From Chitinophaga flava (lineage in GTDB: Bacteria; Bacteroidota; Bacteroidia; Chitinophagales; Chitinophagaceae), in assembly GCF_003308995.1 (NCBI RefSeq), contig NZ_QFFJ01000003.1:248001-312000 (forward strand): DNA of 64,000 nucleotides. The letters run 5' to 3'. Position numbers and translations under genes: made by a program. Below are positions 35,356-42,849 of the stretch, piece after piece (within the stretch, counting starts at the first letter, position 1; each line of letters starts with the position of its first letter). Below the pieces are notes generated by a model. The model saw nothing but the letters and a program-made list of their open reading frames with translations, did no database searches and was not told the DNA's origin.

Positions 35356-36124
35356 CAGATAGTAGTTTTAGATCAATACAAACAGGTTGTCCTTTATTCC
35401 GGAAGACCGGGATTCATATCAGGCAACAAAAGATCAGGGCTTCCACCTGTCAGGTCGGATTAACTGAATGTATTTCTTCAGGTGAAAAGGGTTTTCTTAA
35501 TTTAAAGGTTCGGGTTTTACTCAAATGGGTTATTCAAAATATATTCGCAAAGGTTATTATGCATGGTATATATCTGCCATAAAACAGCAATCACTGGCAG
35601 CTTTAACAGCATGACAGTTACAAAAAGGGTTTCCTCGATTTTTGCAGTCCGGCGACTATCGTATATCCGATGTCCTTACGGACAGCATTCAACAGACACA
35701 ACCGGAATAAGTGAACTACAATTGATCAAAAACAGGGAAGACACAATCGACATATATAAAAAACGGCTATTCCTGCAAAGAACATCTCCGCAACAACAAA
35801 ACCGATACATGTATAATAGCCTCATAGGAAAATTTTATTATTAACATAACACTGTACACACACTACCGACGCGCACACCAGTAGCCCATCGCGAACATAT
35901 CGTCTACAGAATTTAAAACTAATCTTTTCAACTGCAAAATATTTTCAGCAATGAAATAACATACAAAATTCGGAATACTAACATCTGTAAAAACACCCAC
36001 AAACATACTGATACACAAGTATTACATACAGCACCTACCATTTGTCTGACGACAGGAGAAATGAATTATACAAATTTTTTTATATTTTAGCGGCAATCGA
36101 CAATGTTTGTAAAATCAGATTGCC
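35356..36124. other. Divergent intergenic region between NRPS and class V PLP enzyme
   Basis: This is 769 bp of AT-rich DNA between two divergently transcribed genes, and it must contain both promoters. I found no convincing match to the Bacteroidota -33/-7 consensus (TTG, TAnnTTTG). The short open frame at 35563-35844 has no recognisable protein features and is probably chance. A 7-bp perfect inverted repeat (GGCAATC at 36092-36098, GATTGCC at 36118-36124) abuts the start codon of the rightward gene. Confidence 0.7.
36092..36124 (+). promoter_or_regulatory. Inverted repeat adjoining the start codon of the PLP enzyme
   Basis: GGCAATC (36092-36098) and GATTGCC (36118-36124) form a perfect 7-bp inverted repeat with a 19-nt spacer, ending at the base before the ATG. 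In RNA it could form a hairpin that covers the translation start, or in DNA it could be an operator. The repeat is visible. The role is a guess. Confidence 0.3.
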
Positions 36125-37210
36125 ATGTCAGAGAAAAAGCCTTTAGTTTACCTGAATACTGCCGCCTGCGGCCTGATCCCTGAGTCCATTATGCAGGCAG
36201 GGTTCAGTTGGTACAGTAGTTTCACCTCCAACGGATCAACATCGAGCGAACGGTGGCGCAATGAGCTGCAAGCGTCCATCAAGGCTGATGCCGCTGCTTT
36301 ATTGAACACCGATCCCAAAAACGTTGCGCTCATTCCCAATTTTTCATTTGCGATGAATGCAGTCGTCCAGTCGCTGAAAGGCAATGAAAAAGTGCTTTTA
36401 TACCGCAAAGATTATCCTTCATTATACATTCCTTTTGTGATCAATAATTTTGATATTACCTGGATAGATGATGAAGATGGATTTTTTATTGATCAGGATA
36501 AGATCAGCACTATTATCAAAGAGAAAAAAATAAATATCGTTGCAATCAGCCATGTACAGTACCAGAGCGGATTCAAGGCTAATCTGGCGCAATTGGGGAA
36601 TATTTGCCGCGATAACAATGCAGTGTTCATCGTAGATGCTACGCAGAGCCTCGGCGCCATGGAAACAAATATGTCTGCACTACCTGTGGATGTACTCATC
36701 GCCAGCAACTATAAATGGATGAACGCAGGATACGGAAACGGCCTGCTGTATATGAACGAATCCTTTTTACAAACCCATCCCCCTAAAATTAGTGGCAACA
36801 ACAGCCAGACGTTCCTGTTCACCGACGATGGATATATTAATGACGTGTCAATTAATAACTACGAGCCTGGCAGTCTGGATATGTTTGGTTTTATGATCAT
36901 GCAGGCATCACTGGCAGAAAAAAACAAAACCGGCATACCACAGATAGCGCAACATAACTTCGGGCTAGCGCAAAAACTGTTATCCGGACTGGCATCGTTG
37001 CCTGTCCGTGTCATCGGCGGACAGACGCTGGAAAACAGAAGCTCCATTATCGTTGTGGAAGAACCCGGCGGATTACATACATGGCTCTCGCAAAACAATA
37101 TCATCACCACTTTACGAAATGGATTGATCCGTATCAGTGCTCATTATTATAATACAGAGGACGATATAACCGCCATACTACATTGTATCAGTGATTGGAG
37201 CAAACAATGA
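36125..37210 (+). CDS. PLP-dependent aminotransferase, class V family
   Basis: The 361-residue protein has the fold-type I pattern of class V aminotransferases, a family that includes cysteine desulfurases and isopenicillin N epimerase-like enzymes. VDATQSLGAM places the PLP ring-binding Asp at 171 with Gln174. SNYKWMNAG places the Schiff-base Lys at 197. Near the N terminus, YLNTAACG fits the substrate-entry segment. There is no signal peptide, so it is cytosolic. A persulfide-forming Cys loop typical of desulfurases is not evident, which favours an aminotransferase, epimerase or lyase activity. It lies divergently next to the NRPS and could supply or modify a non-standard residue, but the sequence does not prove a link. 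The substrate is unknown. Confidence 0.88.
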   Translation: MSEKKPLVYLNTAACGLIPESIMQAGFSWYSSFTSNGSTSSERWRNELQASIKADAAALLNTDPKNVALIPNFSFAMNAVVQSLKGNEKVLLYRKDYPSLYIPFVINNFDITWIDDEDGFFIDQDKISTIIKEKKINIVAISHVQYQSGFKANLAQLGNICRDNNAVFIVDATQSLGAMETNMSALPVDVLIASNYKWMNAGYGNGLLYMNESFLQTHPPKISGNNSQTFLFTDDGYINDVSINNYEPGSLDMFGFMIMQASLAEKNKTGIPQIAQHNFGLAQKLLSGLASLPVRVIGGQTLENRSSIIVVEEPGGLHTWLSQNNIITTLRNGLIRISAHYYNTEDDITAILHCISDWSKQ

Positions 37211-37396
37211 GCAGTTTCCAGTCAAAAAAATTTTATACTGCTGTGCGAATACAATAACAGCATGTAATTTGCGCGGAAATCAGCGGAAACATGTGATATA
37301 TGTTATCTTATATTACATCTGTACTTTCTATTGCATAACTCATTTTATCTATCTCCAGATATCAAAAAATAGCCCATGAAAGAATAATTACACCAC

Positions 37397-37503
37397 TTAT
37401 GCGTGGACTAACGCAGATAATCCATTATGATAAGATAATGGACGTTTGCTTATGATGACACAAAACAACAGACCCGCTATTTAGCGGGTTTTGTTGTTTT
37501 TAT
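37397..37503 (+). ncRNA. Candidate structured small RNA with three consecutive hairpins
   Basis: Three hairpins follow each other. The first pairs TTAT-GCGT (37397-37404) with ACGC-AG-ATAA (37411-37420). The second pairs TCCATTA (37421-37427) with TAATGGA (37436-37442). The third is a terminator, pairing ACCCGCT (37472-37478) with AGCGGGT (37483-37489), extended by AAAACAACA and TGTTGTTTT and ending in T-rich sequence. The block sits alone in a 426-bp gap between two rightward genes, 187 bp past the stop of the first, which is far for a simple gene-end terminator. A small RNA or a long 3' UTR are both possible. I recognise no known RNA family. Confidence 0.35.
37462..37503 (+). terminator. 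Rho-independent terminator
   Basis: The stem pairs ACCCGCT with AGCGGGT around a 4-nt ATTT loop. An outer arm pairs AAAACAACA with TGTTGTTTT, and a T-run follows. It would end transcripts arriving from the left, either from the class V enzyme or from the candidate small RNA. Confidence 0.75.
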
Positions 37504-37636
37504 ATGTTTATTGCAATTATGACTGCAGTCCAAAGTAGTAGCTTTCAGTCATCATCAACAACATTCGTATCTTGAATAATTCCACGATTGCCACGATCTG
37601 TCACCCTGAAAAACCTTTAACCCAAAATCCAAATAC

Positions 37637-39019
37637 ATGAAAAAACAATTTCTTATGATTACCCTGGCCGGATGGGCCATTGTAAGCTCTTGCGCCAAAC
37701 GGGACAATAGCAGCAGCCCAGTTAAACCGGAGAACGGCCAGACTACCCGTATTGAATTCGCTGTCACAGACGGTACTACCGGCTTCGCCATCCCGAATGC
37801 CACTATCAATGTTAAAGCACCTGACGGAAAAGAAAGCCAGCTGACAGCCGGGAAGAACGGAGCAGCTTCATTTCTGGCCGTCAACGGAAAATTTACCTTC
37901 ACCGTAAACGGACAAGGTTATAATCAACTGGAGACCTACTTCTCAACAGGAGAAGACTCCGTTATCTATGCGCATGTTAACATGGACCCCGCAAACCAGG
38001 CCGCAGCCATAACAGGCAGGGATGCAGGTACTACCAACATGATCACCATCAGCGGATACCTAAGCGATGCTGATGAACATGCACCACTGGCAGATGTGGA
38101 ACTGGACCTCGGCGCATATAAGGCCAGGACAGATGGTAAAGGTTATTTCTCCACCAGCTTCCCGGTTGATCCGGGTAAAAGCACCCCTGATGTTAAACCG
38201 GAAAACATCACCCTCAGTGCTGCTAAAGCTGGCTATGCAACACATGTACTGAAAAACTTTTATCTCGTACCGGGATCTTACACCTTTAAAATACAGCTCC
38301 GCAGCACCAGCTCTTCTTCACCATCCTCCAATATGAGAGCAGCGAATGAAGACGTGGAATACCTGCGCCAAGGGCTGTTTGACAGAACAGCCAGCGAAGC
38401 CCAGCAAAGAGAAGCAACTGCCGTAGCCGCCGAAAACAATACCAATGCATTAGGCAAAGCTGCCGCTGCTTTGGCTTTGCCCGCCAGTATCCGTGTAGGG
38501 CTTAGCTGCTCCTGCCTTACCTGCAGCTCTGTACAGGTAATGAGCCTCGAATCCTATACAGAATCCGGCCTCGACAACGAATGGATTTCCAGCTGGAAAG
38601 CTGCCTCACTGCAAGCTGGCGCTGTAGCATATCGTTCTTATGGCGCATGGCATGCACTGCACCCTATAAGAAGCAACTACGATATCTCCAGCACTCCATG
38701 CTCACAAGCCTGGGGCAGCGAGACAGCCAGTTCCACCATCAATGCAGCCAGAGCAACAGCCGGCATCTCTTTGTATCAAAACGGAGCAATCTTCAGATCA
38801 GAATATTCTGCAGAAAACAATAATGCAGGTTGTGGCGACGGATACAGCGGCACAGGCAGCTCCTGGCCTTGTATTTCAGATGCACGATGCGCAGGCCGCG
38901 CTACCAACGGTCATGGAAGAGGTATGTGCCAATGGGGTTCCAGCTTCTGGGCAAGCGATAAAGACTTCCGCTGGATACTGGATCACTATTACAGCCCAGG
39001 TGGCGTGGTAGCACAGTAA
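37637..39019 (+). CDS. SpoIID/LytB-domain lipoprotein
   Basis: The 460-residue protein starts with a lipoprotein signal ending in IVSSC. About residues 35-230 form two carboxypeptidase-regulatory-like (Ig-type) modules, seen in ATINVKAPDGKES and ADVELDLGAYKARTDGKG. A Ser/Ala-rich linker follows. The C-terminal part (about 285-460) matches the SpoIID fold. NEWISSW aligns with the NEMPASW segment, so the catalytic Glu is E315. AGAVAYRSYG aligns with AQAVAARTYA, and HGRGMCQWGSSFWA aligns with HGVGMSQYGA. The protein ends in LDHYYSPG. SpoIID enzymes are lytic transglycosylases that act on peptidoglycan stripped of stem peptides. In a non-sporulating Bacteroidota, a lipid-anchored wall enzyme is the natural reading. 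Extra Cys residues in the SpoIID domain may form disulfides. Confidence 0.88.
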   Translation: MKKQFLMITLAGWAIVSSCAKRDNSSSPVKPENGQTTRIEFAVTDGTTGFAIPNATINVKAPDGKESQLTAGKNGAASFLAVNGKFTFTVNGQGYNQLETYFSTGEDSVIYAHVNMDPANQAAAITGRDAGTTNMITISGYLSDADEHAPLADVELDLGAYKARTDGKGYFSTSFPVDPGKSTPDVKPENITLSAAKAGYATHVLKNFYLVPGSYTFKIQLRSTSSSSPSSNMRAANEDVEYLRQGLFDRTASEAQQREATAVAAENNTNALGKAAAALALPASIRVGLSCSCLTCSSVQVMSLESYTESGLDNEWISSWKAASLQAGAVAYRSYGAWHALHPIRSNYDISSTPCSQAWGSETASSTINAARATAGISLYQNGAIFRSEYSAENNNAGCGDGYSGTGSSWPCISDARCAGRATNGHGRGMCQWGSSFWASDKDFRWILDHYYSPGGVVAQ

Positions 39020-39037
39020 TCAGGGATTATCACATAT

Positions 39038-39084
39038 AAAAGAAAAAGGACGTCTCATTTATTTTGAGACGTCCTTTTTCTTTT
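39038..39084. terminator. Strong bidirectional-type terminator hairpin
   Basis: A perfect 20-bp stem (39038-39057 with 39065-39084) has a 7-nt loop, with an A-run on the left side and a T-run on the right. It follows the SpoIID gene by 18 bp and insulates it from the lipase gene. Confidence 0.88.
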
Positions 39085-39270
39085 AGTATTTCGACGGATG
39101 CTAAACCTCAATCAATACCTCGTTTTTACTTTTGAGGCGTCTTCTCTTTTATGAACTTGACAAGTTTGTTAATTATGTTAGGAATCCGAATAATTTTACT
39201 AATTTAACCACTCAATTTAACCATATAAACCATGTAACCATTTATTTTCTCACCCTCAAATAGTATTTCT

Positions 39271-40305
39271 ATGGAACCCAAAACTTCCGCCCAATCCACT
39301 AACGGAGCACAACCCGCAGATGCAAAAGTTGCAGTACAGCTTTGTTCATTGACGCTCGACCCAACACTTGTTAATGACATTGGTACACTCATGCCTGGCT
39401 GGAAGGTAGTCTGGAACGGCAAGCCGACTCTTGATGACAACTACGCATATATTGCGTTTAATGCTTCCGAAAAAAAATATGCGCTGGTCATCCGTGGCTC
39501 AGTTTTCAACGGTTTTAATAGCTGGGAAACCTTTGCAAACTGGATCCTGGAAGACCTGAATGCGATTGTAATGGTAGGTTGGCCTTATGCCAATACTAAA
39601 AAGCCCCTTATTGCCGCAGGAGCTTATATTGCTTTCACGAATATGCTCCTCATGGAAGATTCACTGGGCTCTGGTAAGTCTATTGGCGAGTATCTGTTAG
39701 CCAATGCGACCGGCACCGGCAAACAGCTGATCATTACAGGACATAGCCTTGGCGGCAATATCGCAAACGTATATACCTCGTATTATGTACAGAAACTGAA
39801 GGAGAATAATCTTTCCACCTCCAATGTTTCTCTTTTCACCTTTGCGGCCCCCGCTTCCGGAAATCTTGATTTTGCACTGGACCTGGATAACAAGCTGCCT
39901 TCAGCATGGCATTACGAGAATCAAAATGATATGGTCCCGAAATTTCCTGTTTTTACCGGGCTTCTGTATACCAGCAATACGTTTTCCCCAAAAACTCCGG
40001 ATGCCAATAAGATTACGGTTACCTTTAATCCCAAAACGATTACCCTCAACGGCCCGAATCTTACACTGCATGATGCTTATGTGGCGATTGCAGGCATATT
40101 CGCAAAGAATGGTTACGTGCAGCCAATAAAGAATAATTATATCATCTTTCCGACAGACCTGAATCCTAATCTTACAGAGAATAGCATCGTAGATTGGCTT
40201 GGTCAGGTAGGCCCTCAGCATGGGCTTAACTACTACGCCGGCTTCCTCGGTGCACCACTGCCGGTAAAAGTTAGCCAGCCAGCATCAGCGCAGGCGGTTA
40301 TTTGA
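39271..40305 (+). CDS. Class 3 lipase family protein
   Basis: The 344-residue protein has the Lipase_3 pattern. The GHSLGG nucleophile elbow holds Ser159, preceded by the hydrophobic strand QLIIT. FAAPASGN follows at the expected distance. NDMVPKFP supplies the likely catalytic Asp, and a His in the C-terminal part (QHGLNYYAGF, or the earlier LHDAY) completes the triad. YALVIRGS near residue 70 corresponds to the oxyanion strand. No signal peptide is evident, since the protein starts with a polar Ala/Thr-rich stretch. It is therefore cytosolic or exported another way. It stands alone between terminators. The substrate cannot be read from sequence. Confidence 0.87.
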   Translation: MEPKTSAQSTNGAQPADAKVAVQLCSLTLDPTLVNDIGTLMPGWKVVWNGKPTLDDNYAYIAFNASEKKYALVIRGSVFNGFNSWETFANWILEDLNAIVMVGWPYANTKKPLIAAGAYIAFTNMLLMEDSLGSGKSIGEYLLANATGTGKQLIITGHSLGGNIANVYTSYYVQKLKENNLSTSNVSLFTFAAPASGNLDFALDLDNKLPSAWHYENQNDMVPKFPVFTGLLYTSNTFSPKTPDANKITVTFNPKTITLNGPNLTLHDAYVAIAGIFAKNGYVQPIKNNYIIFPTDLNPNLTENSIVDWLGQVGPQHGLNYYAGFLGAPLPVKVSQPASAQAVI

Positions 40306-40330
40306 ACAGATCATCAGAAAGTATCAACAT

Positions 40331-40378
40331 AAAAAGAGAGACTGTCTCCTATGTTTGTAAAAGCTGGGAGACAGCCTC
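40331..40378 (-). terminator. Terminator of the Crp/Fnr regulator gene
   Basis: GAGACTGTCTCC (40338-40349) pairs with GGAGACAGCCTC (40367-40378) with one mismatch. Reading leftward, the stem is followed by TTTTT (complement of 40331-40335). It lies 6 bp past the stop of the leftward gene and between convergent genes, so it may also stop the lipase transcript. Confidence 0.75.
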
Positions 40379-40384
40379 AACCTA

Positions 40385-40969
40385 TCAACTTCTTCTTAGA
40401 ACCTTTGTTCTAACCGTACTGAAAAATTCCGGAGTAAGGCCCAGGTATGATGCAATTTGTTTTTGAGGAATCCGTTTGTCAAACTCCGGATATTTCTCTC
40501 TGAAATCGAGATAGCGTTCTTCAGCTGTCAGCCGCAGCAATTGTAATAGCCTTAATTGATGTCCCGCTATTGAATGTTGATATAATATGCGGAAAAAGTG
40601 TTCAAGCTTAGGAACCTTGTCCAGAAACTGCTCCAGGCTGGTTTGAGCTATCTGTACCACTTCAGTATCTTCAATCGCAACAATATTACACAGAGAAGGG
40701 ACCCGATAAGTCCGGCTGTGTATATCTGATATCCACCAATTCTCTATGGCAAAATAGAAATTTGTTTCCGTCCCTGCTTTGTCCAAACTAAAGGTCCTTA
40801 AACAACCTTTGTTGACATAATTCTCGTAGATACATATCTCTCCTTCACGAAGCAGATATTCTTTCTGTTTCAGCCGCCTCACCGTTAACAACGAACAAAA
40901 TTCATCTGTTTCTTCTTTGGTAAGAAGTACATATCTACTGATGTTGTTAAGGATTTGATCGAATTCCAT
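40385..40969 (-). CDS. Crp/Fnr family transcriptional regulator
   Basis: The 194-residue protein has an N-terminal cyclic-nucleotide-binding-like beta roll (about residues 10-120), with YLLREGEICIYENYVNKGCLRTF-type strands cut short as in the Bacteroidota branch. A dimerisation helix follows, then a C-terminal helix-turn-helix (about 163-192, PQKQIASYLGLTPEFFSTVR). The cAMP phosphate-binding signature is not conserved, so the ligand is unknown. It is transcribed divergently from the isochorismatase-type hydrolase across a 153-bp gap. In this family that arrangement often means the regulator controls its neighbour (inference). Confidence 0.9.
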   Translation of the reverse strand: MEFDQILNNISRYVLLTKEETDEFCSLLTVRRLKQKEYLLREGEICIYENYVNKGCLRTFSLDKAGTETNFYFAIENWWISDIHSRTYRVPSLCNIVAIEDTEVVQIAQTSLEQFLDKVPKLEHFFRILYQHSIAGHQLRLLQLLRLTAEERYLDFREKYPEFDKRIPQKQIASYLGLTPEFFSTVRTKVLRRS

Positions 40970-41010
40970 TTTATTTCAAAACTTAATATATACCTAATGC
41001 CAGCTTATCA

Positions 41011-41020
41011 TTCTTAAGAA
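41011..41020. promoter_or_regulatory. Palindrome in the divergent regulator/hydrolase promoter region
   Basis: TTCTTAAGAA is a perfect 10-bp palindrome midway between the Crp/Fnr gene and the isochorismatase-type gene. It sits where a dimeric regulator could bind. A related half-site TTCTTAAAAA occurs at about 41096-41105. The role is inferred from position only. Confidence 0.3.
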
Positions 41021-41122
41021 ATCTTATTTTCCAAGCCATTGCAGTGGTCTAATTTTACTAAAGAAAATCTGAGGTTTATAAGTTACATAAGCATTTCTTA
41101 AAAATAACTATAAAATAAAAAA

Positions 41123-41734
41123 ATGGCAAACATCATTAATAATAAGCTCACCGCCGACAATTCGCTGGTGATGCTGATCGACCACCAACCGGGGCTGATA
41201 ATGAATGTAAAAAGCATGGAGCCCCTGGCATTAAAGAATAATCTCCTGGCTTTTGCCAATGCAATCAAAACACTGAATATACCAACCATTCTAACTTTTC
41301 AGGGATTAGGTGGCTTTGGTCCTATTTCGCCTGACCTTGTCAGGATATTTCCGGAAAGTAAACCCGTAAACCGAACTATCATCAATTCCTGGGAAGATCC
41401 TGCTATCAGGAAACAGATTGAAGCATCCGGCAAAAAGAATATTATACTTGCAGGCGTTAGCGTAGAAGTTTGTCTGGCCTTCCCTGCACTATCCATCCAG
41501 GAAGCAGGATATCAGGTTTATGCAGTAATGGATATTTCCGGCACATGGAGTAAGGATATCCAGGACTGGGCGCTTACCCGAATGGTTCAAAAAGGTATTA
41601 TCCCCGTCAACTTCACAGCAGTACTAATGGAAATACTTGGAGATAATGCACGACCTGAAGCATCAGCTATTTATGGAGCCCTGAGCACCAGTTGGGGACT
41701 TCCGACTTTTATCGCAGAATATTCCCAACAATAA
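41123..41734 (+). CDS. Isochorismatase-family cysteine hydrolase
   Basis: The 203-residue protein fits the isochorismatase-like superfamily. LVMLIDHQPG supplies Asp20, SKPVNRT supplies Lys80, and ILAGVSVEVCL supplies the nucleophile Cys117. These form the D-K-C triad of the family. GVSVEVC is the usual GxxTxxC region followed by the second Rossmann-like half. Members hydrolyse amides or vinyl ethers of small molecules (nicotinamide, isochorismate, ureidoacrylate). The gene is preceded by an AT-rich leader, has no signal peptide and is followed by a strong terminator. It is probably controlled by the divergent Crp/Fnr regulator. The substrate is unknown. Confidence 0.9.
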   Translation: MANIINNKLTADNSLVMLIDHQPGLIMNVKSMEPLALKNNLLAFANAIKTLNIPTILTFQGLGGFGPISPDLVRIFPESKPVNRTIINSWEDPAIRKQIEASGKKNIILAGVSVEVCLAFPALSIQEAGYQVYAVMDISGTWSKDIQDWALTRMVQKGIIPVNFTAVLMEILGDNARPEASAIYGALSTSWGLPTFIAEYSQQ

Positions 41735-41761
41735 AGGCTTATTACAATACCATAAAAAGAT

Positions 41762-41797
41762 AAAAGGCTTGTAAGATTAACTTACAAGCCTTTTTTA
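41762..41797 (+). terminator. Rho-independent terminator
   Basis: AAAAGGCTTGTAAG and CTTACAAGCCTTTT form a perfect 14-bp stem with a 5-nt loop, followed by more Ts. It lies 27 bp past the isochorismatase-type gene. With its A-run on the left, it may also serve the convergent hydrolase gene. Confidence 0.85.
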
Positions 41798-41818
41798 ATA
41801 TTGAACAAATGATGGAAA

Positions 41819-42601
41819 TTATTTCACGTTCACTTTTGCTGCCTCTTCAATCACGGCTGCTACAGCCTGTGGCTGGGACATATAGATCACATGGCTCCCT
41901 TTGACGTCTGTAGTTTTTGTATTGGAACGTTTGTACATGGCGCGCTGGATCTCCGGAGCAATGCTCTTATCTTCTGTAGCGATGCATGCAAATGCCGGCT
42001 TATCCCTCCAGGCGGCATGGGTGATCGGTGTGGTGAATCCCTTCGCATAAAAAGCCCCCTGTGACGCATACATAAAATCGGCGAGCTCCTTTGGAATATC
42101 TGCACAGAATCCTGCATGGTATTTGGCTTTGTCGTAGTAAACAATTCCTCTCGAATCCGGAGGCAGCACACCGTTTTCGGGCGCTGGCGGTGCCTTTTGC
42201 AGCCATTGTAAAGCAGACTCTCCATTGTCGGGCTGGAAGGCCGCTACATAAACAAGTGAGGCGACTTTAGGATGATTCCCTGCTTCCGTAATAACAGCTC
42301 CTCCCCATGAATGTCCTACCAGTATAACCGGTCCATCCTGATTATCCAATACCACCCTCGTAGCAGCCACATCATCTTCCAGGGAGGTCAGCGGGTTTTG
42401 TACCACTGAAACATGAAACCCTTTCCTGGTAAGGTTTTCATAAAGCGCTCTCCAGCCAGAACCATCTGCAAATGCTCCATGTACCAGTACTACGTTTTTG
42501 ATTTGCTGTGCCTGTATACTAACAGCTCCCAGGAAGCTCACACACAGTATCAGGATAAACACAAGACAATTTCTTTTCGCTTTTTTGAGTAAATTTTTCA
42601 T
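41819..42601 (-). CDS. Secreted alpha/beta hydrolase (esterase-like)
   Basis: The 260-residue protein has a signal peptide of about 32 residues (KAKRN, a hydrophobic core, then VSIQAQ). NVVLVHGAFADGSGW near residue 40 is the oxyanion-loop strand. GHSWGG holds the nucleophile Ser98. ATEDKS supplies Asp211 and KGSHVIYMSQP supplies His237. The compact cap and spacing resemble the EstC and hydroxynitrile-lyase/salicylate-esterase branch of the superfamily. It is expected to act in the periplasm or outside the cell on small esters. The gene is a single unit facing left and is bounded by a terminator at 41762-41797. Confidence 0.88.
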   Translation of the reverse strand: MKNLLKKAKRNCLVFILILCVSFLGAVSIQAQQIKNVVLVHGAFADGSGWRALYENLTRKGFHVSVVQNPLTSLEDDVAATRVVLDNQDGPVILVGHSWGGAVITEAGNHPKVASLVYVAAFQPDNGESALQWLQKAPPAPENGVLPPDSRGIVYYDKAKYHAGFCADIPKELADFMYASQGAFYAKGFTTPITHAAWRDKPAFACIATEDKSIAPEIQRAMYKRSNTKTTDVKGSHVIYMSQPQAVAAVIEEAAKVNVK

Positions 42602-42800
42602 TGCATTGGGGTTTTGATGATTTAATCAGTCCACTTCTTCGGCTGAATCCGCATCCAGGCGCAAACAGGGCCGGTTGGTGGCAAACAAACTATCCTATAG
42701 AACAGGAATGCTTTCAAAAAGTTTTCGGTAGACCTGGTAAGTAATTACCTCATCCGGAGCGGTGTAGTACGGTATATCTAGTCAAGCTTTCAGGGCGTGG

Positions 42801-42834
42801 CAAACAGGTTTATTTTTTATATTGTACCTGTTTG
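42801..42834. promoter_or_regulatory. Inverted repeat upstream of the tail-fibre-like gene
   Basis: CAAACAGGT (42801-42809) and ACCTGTTTG (42826-42834) are perfect 9-bp inverted repeats separated by a 16-bp AT-rich spacer. They end 15 bp before the ATG at 42850. This could be an operator for a dimeric repressor or a leader hairpin. The repeat also argues against the alternative TTG start at 42832, which lies inside it. Confidence 0.4.
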
Positions 42835-42849
42835 TATAAAAAAATACCT

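Noticed and set aside
35563..35844. 93-codon plus-strand frame in the NRPS/PLP-enzyme gap
   Set aside because: The protein has biased composition and no recognisable motif or signal, and the DNA is AT-rich as expected of a promoter region.
37521..37530. Palindrome GACTGCAGTC and a possible -7 element (TAGCTTTC) before the SpoIID gene
   Set aside because: The nearest TTG is 25 bp from the -7-like sequence, too far from the usual 19-21 bp, and the palindrome could be chance.
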